Source of the DNA: Nocardia suismassiliense
Lineage (GTDB): Bacteria > Actinomycetota > Actinomycetes > Mycobacteriales > Mycobacteriaceae
Direction: 5' to 3'
DNA: 64,000 nucleotides
NCBI RefSeq assembly: GCF_900269665.1
Contig: NZ_LT985361.1
Span: 6,538,400 to 6,602,399 of the forward strand
The notes beneath the pieces are model-generated. The model was given only the letters and a program-made list of their open reading frames with translations, was not told where the DNA came from and made no database searches. Made by a program: the position numbers and the translations under genes. Positions 27,104 to 34,988 of the stretch are shown here, piece by piece (the first letter of the stretch is position 1; every line of letters begins with the position of its first letter).

Positions 27104-28038
27104 TGGCGGACGAGGACACCGTGTTCGACTCCGATCGCGACGACAACGCCGACACCGTTACCGACAAGGCGGATCCCGCCACCGAGAAAGCCGACGACGC
27201 GGAGAGCGCCGCCGAGGACACGGACGATGTCAGCACCGAGGATGCCGTCGAGGAAAACGAAACCATCGAAGCGGTCAAGACTGTCGCCAGCTACGACGAC
27301 GTCGGTCTGCTCTTCGAACAGCTGGGCGCGAGCAAGCCGGGGACCGCGCGGCACAGCGCGATCCGGGCCGAACTGATCAGTCGCTGCATCCCGCTGGCCG
27401 ATCACATCGCGCGCAAGTTCAGCGGGCGCGGTGAACCGTTCGACGACCTCACCCAGGTGGCGCGAGTCGGGTTGGTGCACGCCGTCGACCGGTTCGACGT
27501 CGAGCGCGGCTCGAACTTCCTGTCCTTCGCGGTGCCGACGATCATGGGCGAGGTGCGTCGTTACTTCCGCGACAACACCTGGGCCATGCGGGTGCCGCGG
27601 CGGGTCAAGGAGACGCATCTGCGCATCGGCGCGGCGATCGACGCGCTCTCCCAGCGGCTCGGCCGGTCACCGACGGCCAAGGAGATCGCCGCCGAACTCG
27701 ACGTGGACCCGGACGAGGTGACCCAGGCCGTCATCGCGGGCAACGCCTACCAGCCGAGCTCCATCGACGCGGCCACCCTCGGCCGCGACACCGATGCCTC
27801 CCTGCTGGACACCCTCGGTGAGGAAGAGTCCCAATTCGACCGGGTGGAAGAGTATGTCGCGATCCGTCCGCTGCTGGCCGGGCTGCCCGAGCGGGAACGC
27901 CGGATCCTCACCATGCGGTTCTTCGAATCGATGACGCAGACCCAGATCGCCCAGCAGATGGGCATCTCGCAGATGCACGTGTCGCGCATCCTCGCGAAAA
28001 CCCTTGCGCGGCTTCGGGAGCAGTCGAGCCGGGAGTAA
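27103..28038 (+). CDS. sigF: SigB/SigF family RNA polymerase sigma factor
   Basis: A 311-residue sigma factor. Region 2 spans about 100-160 (RCIPLADHIARKFSGRGEPFDDLTQVARVGLVHAVDRFD), region 3 about 175-230, and region 4 ends in a helix-turn-helix (MTQTQIAQQMGISQMHVSRIL). These drive stress, stationary-phase or envelope regulons. The first 60 residues are an unusual Asp/Glu/Ala-rich tail (DSDRDDNADTVTDK...) absent from short family members. GTG 27103 was chosen because it overlaps the rsbW stop. Codon use of the tail matches the body. Confidence 0.93.
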   Translation: MADEDTVFDSDRDDNADTVTDKADPATEKADDAESAAEDTDDVSTEDAVEENETIEAVKTVASYDDVGLLFEQLGASKPGTARHSAIRAELISRCIPLADHIARKFSGRGEPFDDLTQVARVGLVHAVDRFDVERGSNFLSFAVPTIMGEVRRYFRDNTWAMRVPRRVKETHLRIGAAIDALSQRLGRSPTAKEIAAELDVDPDEVTQAVIAGNAYQPSSIDAATLGRDTDASLLDTLGEEESQFDRVEEYVAIRPLLAGLPERERRILTMRFFESMTQTQIAQQMGISQMHVSRILAKTLARLREQSSRE

Positions 28039-28043
28039 CGGGC

Positions 28044-28394
28044 TCAACCCTTGGCGGACGCTCGCTGCTTGCGCACCTTCGGCGGAGCGGTGAGCCACCA
28101 TGCGTCGTCCAGCATTTCGCGAAGCTGTTCGCGGGCGACACGTTCGAGATCGATGAGGATGAACGGGTGACCGTCGTAGTGCGGGGTGGTGTAGAACGCC
28201 GGATCACCGGAGGCCAGTAGCGCCTCCTTCTCGGCGGGATCACACACCAGAGCCAACCCACCCTCGGCGTCGACGCGTAACCGGCCGAAGCCCTTGCCGC
28301 CGACCTTCAAGGCTGGACTGTTCCACCAGGTCGACTCTTCGACGCCGGGGAGTTCGGTCGCGAGGGCGACCACGTCTTGCCACGTCAGTGCCAT
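28044..28394 (-). CDS. MmcQ/YjbR family protein
   Basis: A 116-residue single-domain protein with the typical start MALTWQDVVALATELPGVEES, followed by WWNSPALKVGGKGFGRLR and a C-terminal LDDAWWLTAPPKVRKQ. The family has a CyaY-like/double-wing DNA-binding-like fold, and its function is mostly unknown. ATG 28394 is the natural start. It is convergent with sigF, 5 bases away. Confidence 0.85.
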   Translation of the reverse strand: MALTWQDVVALATELPGVEESTWWNSPALKVGGKGFGRLRVDAEGGLALVCDPAEKEALLASGDPAFYTTPHYDGHPFILIDLERVAREQLREMLDDAWWLTAPPKVRKQRASAKG

Positions 28395-28759
28395 GAACGT
28401 CAGTCTGCCCGATGCCGCACGGCGCGGGATTGTACGAATGGAACCGGGCGGGAGCTGACGGTGACGGAACGATCGGCACCTCGGCTCGGACCGCGCCCAA
28501 TTCGATGGCCCCAGCCCATCGGCCCGCACCGCTGAACCCGCACGAGCCCCGGCGTGATGCCGGCGATCATCGACGCGGGCTGGCGGACCGAAGCGCGCAG
28601 TCGGCTGCCGCAACCGCCGGGACCTATTCAACGACGCGTACGCCAGGCGCGCCCGTCGACGTTCACCGTCGAACCCGAGCTGGACGAGTGATCACGAGGA
28701 ACTGGTGCTGGCGAATCGCCCGAGAAGCCGCCTACACCAGTTCCCCTCGATCCTGCGGG
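28395..28759. other. intergenic region between MmcQ-like gene and rsmB
   Basis: About 365 bases. Several frames are open, as expected at this GC content, but none has a recognisable protein or ribosome site. It must contain the MmcQ-gene promoter at the left and the end of the rsmB transcript at the right. I see no strong hairpin. Confidence 0.4.
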
Positions 28760-30469
28760 TCAGGGTTTGCGGAGGGCGGCCATGAACATCGCGTCGGTGC
28801 CGTGGCGGTGCGGCCAGAGTTGGGCGGTCGGGCCGTCGCCGAGGTCGTCGACCCCGGGGAGGAGGGGGCGGGCGTCGAGTTGTTCGGCGCCGAGGCGGCG
28901 GACCGCGTCGGCTACCACGACGACCGTTTCCGACAGGTGCGGCGAGCAGGTGGAGTAGAGCAGGACGCCGCCGGGGCGGAGCAGATCCCATGCGGCGGTG
29001 AGCAATTCGCGCTGCAGGGTGACCAGTTCGGCGACGTCGGCGGGGGTGCGACGCCAGCGGGCCTCGGGCCTGCGGCGCAGTGCGCCTAGGCCGGTGCACG
29101 GCGCGTCCACCAGGATGCGGTCGTAGCCGGGGGTCAGTCCGCTGTCGCGGCCGTCGGTGACGTGCACGTCGACGGGCAGGCCGTGCACGGACTTGCGAAC
29201 GAGTTCGGCGCGGTGCTCCGCGGGCTCGACCGCGTCGACACGGAAGCCGTCGATCGCGGCCAGGGCACCGAGCAGGGCGGCTTTACCGCCCGGGCCGGCA
29301 CAGAGGTCCAACCAGCGGCCGCCGTCCGGACCGTTCAGCGGGGCGCGGGTCAGCGCGAGGGCGACGAGCTGACTGCCCTCGTCCTGCACCCCGGCCATGC
29401 CTTCGCGCACCGGCTCCAGTTTTCCGGGGTCGCCGCCGTCCAGGTAGACCGCGTAGGGCGACCAGCGGCCTTCTTCGCCGCCGGTGACGAGCGCCAATTC
29501 CTCCGCGGTGATTTCACCAGGGCGGGCGACCAGATGCACCGCAGGGCGGGCGTCATCGGCGGCCAGCGCGTCGCGCAGCTCCCCCGCCCGTGCGCCGAGC
29601 GCGTCCGCGAAGGCCTGCGCGATCCACATCGGATGCGCGAACTCGAAGGCCAACCGGCCCACCGGATCCGACGGCGCGAGCTGCGCCACCCATTCCTCGA
29701 CCGTCTTCTCCCCGGCGCGCCGCAGCACCGCGTTCACGAAACCGGCCTTGCCCGCACCGAATTCGCTGCGCGCGAGCGCCACCGAGGTATCCACCGCCGC
29801 GTGCGCCCCGATACGGGTCCGCAGCAGCTGATATACGCCGAGCCGCAACACATCCAGCAGCGGTCCATCGATCTCCGCGATCGGCCGACCGGCGCCCGCC
29901 TCGATCACCGCGTCGAGCAGCCCGCGCGAACGGCAGGCACCGTAAGTGAGCTCGGTGGCCAAGGCCGCATCCCGGCCGGTGATCCGCCGCTCCCGAAGCA
30001 GTCCCGGCAGAACGAGATTCGCGTACGCGTCGCGCTCCCGCACCGCCCGCAACACGTCGCGCGCGACAAGCCGAGGAGCATCGGCGGTCTCGCCCGGACG
30101 CCCACCCGCGCTCGATCCCCGATCCTTCGGGCCGCCACCACGTTTCGCTGATCCAGCCGAACGCCCCGCCGGATCAGCTGACCGCGAACCACTCTGGGTC
30201 GACTGCCCACCGCGACCGGGTGCCGACCGGCTCGCGCCAGTCCCCGCACCACCCTTCGCCGATCCCGTGGCCCGCCCGGTGCCCGATCGTCCGGCCGACC
30301 CGCCCGATCGTCCGGCCGACCCGCCCGATCGTCCGGCCGACCCGTCGGCTGCACGCGCCCCGCGCGGAGCCGAACCGCCCCGCGCGGATTCAGCACTGCC
30401 CGACCGGTCATTACGCGGCCGGCCGGAATCACGAGACTCATTGCCGCGCTTACGCTCCGGTGGTGTCAT
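28760..30469 (-). CDS. rsmB: 16S rRNA (cytosine-967-C5)-methyltransferase RsmB
   Basis: A 569-residue protein. The first 130 residues are a basic, Gly/Ser/Arg-rich tail with three perfect 7-residue repeats (GSAGRSG, encoded at 30282-30344). Residues 130-260 are the NusB-like RNA-binding domain (VARDVLRAVRERDAYANLVLP). Residues 300-569 are the SAM methyltransferase domain: LCAGPGGKAALLGAL for SAM binding, DAPCTGLGALRRRPEARWR with one catalytic Cys, and STCSPHLSET with the second. Its ATG overlaps the stop of the preceding small ORF by the ATGA arrangement. The tail is longer than in most homologues. Confidence 0.93.
   Translation of the reverse strand: MTPPERKRGNESRDSGRPRNDRSGSAESARGGSAPRGARAADGSAGRSGGSAGRSGGSAGRSGTGRATGSAKGGAGTGASRSAPGRGGQSTQSGSRSADPAGRSAGSAKRGGGPKDRGSSAGGRPGETADAPRLVARDVLRAVRERDAYANLVLPGLLRERRITGRDAALATELTYGACRSRGLLDAVIEAGAGRPIAEIDGPLLDVLRLGVYQLLRTRIGAHAAVDTSVALARSEFGAGKAGFVNAVLRRAGEKTVEEWVAQLAPSDPVGRLAFEFAHPMWIAQAFADALGARAGELRDALAADDARPAVHLVARPGEITAEELALVTGGEEGRWSPYAVYLDGGDPGKLEPVREGMAGVQDEGSQLVALALTRAPLNGPDGGRWLDLCAGPGGKAALLGALAAIDGFRVDAVEPAEHRAELVRKSVHGLPVDVHVTDGRDSGLTPGYDRILVDAPCTGLGALRRRPEARWRRTPADVAELVTLQRELLTAAWDLLRPGGVLLYSTCSPHLSETVVVVADAVRRLGAEQLDARPLLPGVDDLGDGPTAQLWPHRHGTDAMFMAALRKP
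30282..30344. repeat. three perfect 21-bp tandem repeats inside rsmB
   Basis: The unit CCCGATCGTCCGGCCGACCC plus G is repeated exactly three times in frame, encoding GSAGRSG in the disordered N-terminal tail of RsmB. Perfect identity suggests recent slippage. Confidence 0.85.
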
Positions 30470-30663
30470 GCGATCACCGCGCCCTGCGCGATTTCAACCG
30501 CAGCACCGTGCGCGAATCCGGTCACGCCGCCCCGCGCGAAACCAACGCCCCAGGCCCGCACGAAGCCGGTTGGCCCGCCCTGTGCGAAACCGGCCGCCTC
30601 GCTATGCGCGAACCCCGCTTCGACACCTCGCTCGGTTAGCGAGATCTTGCACCGTGCTGTCAT
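30466..30663 (-). CDS. small protein of 8-residue repeats, coupled to rsmB
   Basis: A 65-codon frame, MTARCKISLTERGVE then six 8-residue units of the form [A/T/V]GFA[H/Q/R]GGx (AGFAHSEA, AGFAQGGP, TGFVRAWG, VGFARGGV, TGFAHGAA, VEIAQGAV). Its ATG overlaps the stop of the upstream small ORF (ATGA) and its TGA overlaps the ATG of rsmB (ATGA). Such chains are typical of translated, coupled genes. Third-position GC is only about 70 percent, lower than neighbours, and no family was recognised. A noncoding 24-bp tandem repeat that happens to be open is the alternative. The frame is also open to a GTG at 30756. Confidence 0.4.
   Translation of the reverse strand: MTARCKISLTERGVEAGFAHSEAAGFAQGGPTGFVRAWGVGFARGGVTGFAHGAAVEIAQGAVIA
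30486..30629. repeat. six 24-bp tandem repeats (degenerate)
   Basis: On the plus strand six consecutive 24-base units each begin with a form of GCGCGAAxCC. The period is exact across all six while the 3' half of each unit varies. In the minus-strand reading frame they encode the octapeptide repeats of the small ORF 30466-30663. Confidence 0.75.
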
Positions 30664-30878
30664 GCTCCACCGCTCTCGTTGAGGTCGCGGCGCATCGCCA
30701 CGGATATGAATTGGCGCGCCGTCTTCGGCCGCGCCAGGGTTGCGCTGTTGAGGCACCAGATGATCGGCGTTCCACCACGATGCCCAGCAGCGAGTGCGCG
30801 CTGCTTCAAAAGCGTGGCGACATCACCGCGGGCCGGCCTCCTCCGCACCGATGTTCCTGGACGATCGAGGATCGTCAC
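30660..30878 (-). CDS. small hypothetical protein between fmt and rsmB
   Basis: A 72-codon frame (GTG start; TILDRPGTSVRRRPARGDVA ... IIWCLNSATLARPKTARQF). Its GTG overlaps the fmt stop by four bases (GTGA) and its TGA overlaps the ATG of the next small ORF (ATGA). The protein is basic, has no signal peptide or membrane helix, and matches no family I know. Third-position GC is about 70 percent. The overlaps support translation, while the base bias argues for a recent or weakly selected gene. Confidence 0.4.
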   Translation of the reverse strand: MTILDRPGTSVRRRPARGDVATLLKQRALAAGHRGGTPIIWCLNSATLARPKTARQFISVAMRRDLNESGGA

Positions 30879-31798
30879 TCGACCACCGCACCGGGCTGCA
30901 ATCGCGCGCCGCGCGCCCAGTCGAGGGCCGCCATCATGCGTTTGCCTTGAGGCTGAACCTGATCCAGGCGAAGTGCCGTAGTTGCGGTGCCGACATAAAC
31001 ACCGGACTTACGGACCTCGATGGTCCGCAACGGCAACTCTTCCTCCACCATTTCGACCGGACCGATCTTCAGGCGATTGCCGTCGACCTCCGTCCACGCG
31101 CCGGGCGCGGGGGTGACCGCACGAATACGGCGGGCGATGGCCAGCGCGGGCAGGTCCCAACGGATGTGCGCGGCCTCGGCGGTGATCTTGGGAGCGTGCG
31201 AGATTCCCTCGTTGGACTGCGGAACCGCTTGCAGCGTCCCGTCTTCCACCCCGTCGAGGGTCGCTTCGAGCAACTTGGCACCGCTCACGGCGAGCCGGTC
31301 GAGCAGGGTGCCAGCGGTGTCGGTGACGGCGATCTTCTCGGTCACCGTGCCGAACACCGGACCGGTGTCGAGCCCGGCTTCGATCTGGAAGGTGGCCGCC
31401 CCAGTGATCTCATCACCGGCGTCGATCGCGGCTTGCACCGGCGCCGCGCCACGCCACGCGGGCAGCAGCGAGAAGTGCAGGTTGATCCAGCCGAAGCGGG
31501 GGATGTCGAGCACCTGCTGCGGCAGCAACGCACCGTAGGCCACGACCGGGCAGCAGTCGGGCGCCAGCGCGGTGAGCTGTTCGATGAACTCCGGCTCGGA
31601 CGGACGACGTGGTGTCAGCACCGGGATACCGTGCTCGTCGGCCAGCAGCCCGACCGGCGACCTGGTCACCTTGCGCCCACGCCCGGCGACCGCGTCGGGC
31701 CTGGTCACCACGGCGATCACCTCGTGGCGCTCGGATTCGATCAAGCGCCGCAGCGACGGCACGGCCGGTTCCGGCGTGCCCGCGAAGACGATGCGCAT
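30875..31798 (-). CDS. fmt: methionyl-tRNA formyltransferase
   Basis: A 307-residue enzyme that formylates initiator Met-tRNA using 10-formyl-THF. Motifs: MRIVFAGTPEPAVPSLRRL at the start, the formyl-THF site in LHFSLLPAWRGAAPVQ (catalytic His), GLDTGPVF, and the C-terminal tRNA-binding domain (about 205-307). Its ATG shares one base with the def stop (TGATG), so def and fmt are coupled, which suits their opposing roles at protein N-termini. Confidence 0.96.
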   Translation of the reverse strand: MRIVFAGTPEPAVPSLRRLIESERHEVIAVVTRPDAVAGRGRKVTRSPVGLLADEHGIPVLTPRRPSEPEFIEQLTALAPDCCPVVAYGALLPQQVLDIPRFGWINLHFSLLPAWRGAAPVQAAIDAGDEITGAATFQIEAGLDTGPVFGTVTEKIAVTDTAGTLLDRLAVSGAKLLEATLDGVEDGTLQAVPQSNEGISHAPKITAEAAHIRWDLPALAIARRIRAVTPAPGAWTEVDGNRLKIGPVEMVEEELPLRTIEVRKSGVYVGTATTALRLDQVQPQGKRMMAALDWARGARLQPGAVVE

Positions 31799-32364
31799 CA
31801 GCGACCCCGTCCGAACGGACCGGCCTGGCCCGTTCCGCTCATCGACCGCGACGGACGCACCGTGACACCCGCGCTGAACCAGTCGGATTCGCGAATGGTC
31901 CGCATCGCGTCCTTGCGCGCCGCCGGGTCGAGCCGATCGATGAACAGCACCCCGTCGAGGTGGTCGGTCTCGTGTTGCACGCAGCGGGCCAGCAGCCCGT
32001 CGGCGGTGAATTCGACCGGCGCGCCGTGCATGTCGACGCCGGTCGCCCGGACTCGCAGCGCGCGCCGGGTGTCGTAGCGCACCCCCGGAATCGATAGGCA
32101 GCCCTCGGGCCCGACCTGCTCTTCGTCGCCGATGACTTCCCACTGCGGGTTCACCAGATGCCCCGCGGCGTCATGAGTGTCGTACACGAAAACACGCATC
32201 CCCACTCCGATCTGCGGTGCGGCCATGCCGACGCCACCATCGTCGTGCATGGTGTCGGTCAGGTCGGTCACCAGCTGCTGCAGTTCCCGGTCGAATACGG
32301 TGACCTCCGCCGCGCGGGCACGCAGGATGGGATCGCCGAACAGGCGAACTGACTGAATGGTCAC
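31798..32364 (-). CDS. def: peptide deformylase
   Basis: A 188-residue metalloenzyme that removes formyl from nascent N-terminal Met. The three family motifs are intact: GVGMAAPQ (44-51), EGCLS (metal ligand Cys89) and HETDH (His131 and His135 as ligands, Glu132 catalytic). GTG 32364 was chosen: GGGAG lies 6 bases upstream and the product starts VTIQSVRLFGDPILR as in homologues. A C-terminal tail of about 25 residues (SRSMSGTGQAGPFGRGR) extends past the usual core. First gene of def-fmt. Confidence 0.96.
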   Translation of the reverse strand: MTIQSVRLFGDPILRARAAEVTVFDRELQQLVTDLTDTMHDDGGVGMAAPQIGVGMRVFVYDTHDAAGHLVNPQWEVIGDEEQVGPEGCLSIPGVRYDTRRALRVRATGVDMHGAPVEFTADGLLARCVQHETDHLDGVLFIDRLDPAARKDAMRTIRESDWFSAGVTVRPSRSMSGTGQAGPFGRGR

Positions 32365-32462
32365 GGCAAACTCCCGGAGGCGGACGAACACGGTCGTCTC
32401 ATTCTAGTGAGACGACCGAATGTCCCCGATCCACCAGCCCGAAGCTGGTAGAACTCCATTGC

Positions 32463-32495
32463 GGTCGGGCGGGGTGAACTGTCCCCCGCCCGGCC
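32463..32495 (-). terminator. terminator hairpin after the class-2 lipase gene
   Basis: Arms 32463-32474 (GGTCGGGCGGGG) and 32484-32495 pair at 11 of 12 positions around a 9-base loop, 8 bases beyond the stop of the minus-strand lipase gene. Confidence 0.65.
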
Positions 32496-32502
32496 GCCCT
32501 GG

Positions 32503-33510
32503 TCAGGAGTTTCCTGCGATGATCACTTCAGGGATGCCGGTGCCCAACATCACCGGACTGCAGACCGGCGCCGGGGTGCTCGGGTCGAGCACGTTCAACA
32601 GCAGCTGCTGCACGAACGGGTCGTACACCATGTGGAAGTGTCCGGTCAGGTCGATCGCGCAGCGGTCCTGCAGCGAGATGTTCACCGCGCCGGGGCCGCG
32701 CAGCGCGATATTGCTGTTCGGCTGGATCATCTCGTCGACCTTGCTGCCGATGGTCGTGTACTTCGGGCCGGGCACGGTGTCGCCGCCCGCGTTGAGTTCG
32801 AGCATGACCGCCGAGCCCTGCGCCTGCTGCACCGCGGCGAGCGAGGTCACCCTGGCGAACGCCATCATCCCGCCCGGCACCGCGTCCACCACGGGCACCA
32901 GTCCGTACATCACTCCGCCGTAGCTCGGCGACGCCAGACCGACCCACTGGCCGACCTTCGGCGCACCGCCGAGCTTGTTGACGTAGAAGCGGGTGACCGT
33001 GGCGCCCTGAGAGAATCCGACCAGGTCGACCTGGCTCGCACCGGTGGCCGCGAGCACCTGGTCGACGAACGCGCCGATCTGGTGCGAGCTGAGCACCACG
33101 TCCTCGGTGCCGTAGCTTTCCGCCCCCGGGGTGCCGCCGTAGTTGAGCGCGAAGACGCAGAAACCGGCGGCGGCGAGTTGCGGCGCGATGGCCGAGTAGT
33201 CCGAGTAGGCGCTGGAGTCGGTACCGTGTGCGAGGACGACGGGGCGCGGGTGGGCTGCGGTCGGCTTGCAGCCGAAGTTGTTGGTGCCCAACGGGACCAC
33301 GTTGTCGTTAGTCTTCAGATAGCGAGCCGCGCCGAGGTGGTCGGTCTGCGGCGGGCCGGGCTGGGTGGGGATCTCGGGCGGACGGTAGCCGGACGGCTCG
33401 GCCTGCGCGACACCGGTGCCGAGTATCGCTACGGCAACCAGCGCGGCGGCCAACACCGCCTTACCCAAGTGTGAAAATCCCCAAACCCACAAACCCCGAA
33501 ACTGTCGCAT
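32503..33510 (-). CDS. secreted class 2 (EstB-type) lipase
   Basis: A 335-residue protein. The signal peptide (about 1-37) ends at VAQAEP. The alpha/beta hydrolase fold shows the oxyanion motif VVLAHGTDSSAYSDYS and nucleophile elbow GFSQG (VDLVGFSQGATVTRFYV), with a C-terminal HFHMVYDPFV carrying the likely catalytic His. This is the actinobacterial triacylglycerol lipase family (PF01674). Exported; hydrolyses esters or lipids. A monocistronic unit closed by a hairpin. Confidence 0.9.
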   Translation of the reverse strand: MRQFRGLWVWGFSHLGKAVLAAALVAVAILGTGVAQAEPSGYRPPEIPTQPGPPQTDHLGAARYLKTNDNVVPLGTNNFGCKPTAAHPRPVVLAHGTDSSAYSDYSAIAPQLAAAGFCVFALNYGGTPGAESYGTEDVVLSSHQIGAFVDQVLAATGASQVDLVGFSQGATVTRFYVNKLGGAPKVGQWVGLASPSYGGVMYGLVPVVDAVPGGMMAFARVTSLAAVQQAQGSAVMLELNAGGDTVPGPKYTTIGSKVDEMIQPNSNIALRGPGAVNISLQDRCAIDLTGHFHMVYDPFVQQLLLNVLDPSTPAPVCSPVMLGTGIPEVIIAGNS

Positions 33511-33571
33511 CTCACAATGATCTACCGAAACCGCCCCAAATGTGCACTCTGACGCGGTGTTTCACACCCCG

Positions 33572-34225
33572 TTACTTTTCGGGGGTCTCGTCTTCGGCCA
33601 GAATTCGGTAAAGAGACTTTCTGGTCTCGGTGAGCAGCTCCGCCGCGCGGGCCGCCTGCGCCGGGGTGCCCGCCGCCGCGACCTGTGCCACCGCGCCCAT
33701 CAGCTGGCCGACGAGTTCACGCAGGTCGATGGCCTGCGCACCGACGTCTTGCTTGACGTCGGCCCACGGGTCGCCGATGTCGTCCCGATGTTCGGTGACG
33801 TACGCGGTGCCCGCCTCGGTCAGCTGGGCCGTCTTGCGCCCGGCGATCTTCTCGATGAGGACCAGGCCCTCGTCTTCCAGTTGTGCCAGCGCGGGGTAGA
33901 TGGACCCCGGGCTCGGACGCCAGATGTCGTCGCTGCGCTCGCGGATCTGCTGGATGAGTTCATAACCGTGCATCGGCCGCTCGGTGAGCAGCAGTAGCAC
34001 CGCCGCTCGCACGTCACCGCGCCGGCCACGTCCGCCGCGACCGCGGCCGCGACCGAAGTGCGGTCCGAAACCCGGCCCGAATCCTGGGCCGAAGCCCGGT
34101 CCGAAGTCGGGACCGTGCCCGTGTCGTCCGCCGCGGCGGAACCGCTGGCGCGGGTCGAAGTCTTCGCCGCCCGGGCGCTGCCGGGGGCCACGCCGGCCGA
34201 ATTCTCGATGTCCTTGGTGTTCCAT
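33572..34225 (-). CDS. PadR family transcriptional regulator with Gly-rich N-tail
   Basis: A 217-residue protein. Residues 1-70 are Gly/Arg/His-rich with a tandem GPGF motif (FGPGFGPGFGPGFGPHFGRG). The PadR winged helix spans about 75-150 (VRAAVLLLLTERPMHGYELIQ, SPGSIYPALAQLEDEGLV), and a helical dimerisation region follows. ATG 34225 is preceded by an excellent GAGGAGG site. An AT-rich element with CGATATATCG lies upstream (around 34262-34280) and may hold the promoter and an autoregulatory operator. Targets are unknown. Confidence 0.88.
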   Translation of the reverse strand: MEHQGHREFGRRGPRQRPGGEDFDPRQRFRRGGRHGHGPDFGPGFGPGFGPGFGPHFGRGRGRGGRGRRGDVRAAVLLLLTERPMHGYELIQQIRERSDDIWRPSPGSIYPALAQLEDEGLVLIEKIAGRKTAQLTEAGTAYVTEHRDDIGDPWADVKQDVGAQAIDLRELVGQLMGAVAQVAAAGTPAQAARAAELLTETRKSLYRILAEDETPEK

Positions 34226-34328
34226 GTAAGCCTCCTCAGGCTCTCGTGTTCGTTTCACATTATCGACGATATATCGACAATGCATCGAACGCAAGAGTCT
34301 GGTGAAGCATTCCCGAGGCATCGAGGGC

Positions 34329-34913
34329 TCAGGAAGCCAGCGAATCGATCCAGCGCGCCAACCTCTCCCCCTCGGTAACCATGAGCTCGGGATCGCGGAA
34401 GGTGTTGGTGAGCAACGAGATTCCCTGATAAGCGGCGATCAGTGCGACGGCGAGCTCCTCGGCGTCCGCGCGACCCATGGCCGCGAACTGCGTTTCCACC
34501 CAGTCGACGAGCTGCCGCATGACACCGGCCAGCTCGCGGTCCAGACCGTCGGCACGCTTGTCCAGTTCGGTGGCGAGGGTGCCCGATGGGCAGCCGAATC
34601 TAGCGGCCGTCTCGCGCTCGTCGACCCAGCCGCCGATCAGGGCTTTGAGCCGGTCCTGCGGTGCGGGCAGCTGCTCGAGCTCGGCGATCATGCTGTTCAG
34701 CGTTTGGTCGTGCGCGCCGATCGCGGCGCGGACCAGCTGGTCCTTGGTTTTGAAGTAGTAGTAGACGTTGCCGACCGGTACGTCCGCGGCATGGGCGATG
34801 TCGGCGATGGTGGTCTTTTCGACGCCTTGCTCGTGGAACACGCGGGCGGCTGCGGCACCTAGCCGCTCGCGTTTACCACCCTTCCGCCGCTCTCCGGCTG
34901 CTGAGTTAGTCAC
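34329..34913 (-). CDS. TetR family repressor of the divergent reductase
   Basis: A 194-residue protein with an N-terminal HTH at about 12-60 (TTIADIAHAADVPVGNVYYYF) and a TetR_C ligand domain. GTG 34913 was chosen; a TTG at 34931 would add 6 residues. Two palindromes in the short gap to the divergent NmrA-like gene (34903-34920 and 34959-34974) look like its operators, the first covering its own start. Control of the neighbour is therefore likely but inferred. Confidence 0.85.
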   Translation of the reverse strand: MTNSAAGERRKGGKRERLGAAAARVFHEQGVEKTTIADIAHAADVPVGNVYYYFKTKDQLVRAAIGAHDQTLNSMIAELEQLPAPQDRLKALIGGWVDERETAARFGCPSGTLATELDKRADGLDRELAGVMRQLVDWVETQFAAMGRADAEELAVALIAAYQGISLLTNTFRDPELMVTEGERLARWIDSLAS

Positions 34914-34920
34914 ATAACTC
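34903..34920. promoter_or_regulatory. candidate TetR operator O1
   Basis: A perfect inverted repeat GAGTTA-GTCACA-TAACTC overlapping the start of the TetR gene. Confidence 0.5.
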
Positions 34921-34958
34921 ACTATAGACAAGCTGGGCGTTCGTCGGTTACGTTCGAT

Positions 34959-34974
34959 TTAGTCAGTCAACTAA
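34959..34974. promoter_or_regulatory. candidate TetR operator O2
   Basis: An inverted repeat TTAGT-CAGTCA-ACTAA, sharing the AGTTAGT/ACTAACT half-site with O1 and lying 15 bases before the start region of the NmrA-like gene. Confidence 0.5.
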
Positions 34975-34988
34975 CTCAAATGGAGAAC

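Noticed and set aside
28395..28759. Open frames between the MmcQ-like gene and rsmB
   Set aside because: None has a ribosome site, domain or codon bias distinguishable from shadows of neighbouring GC-rich sequence.
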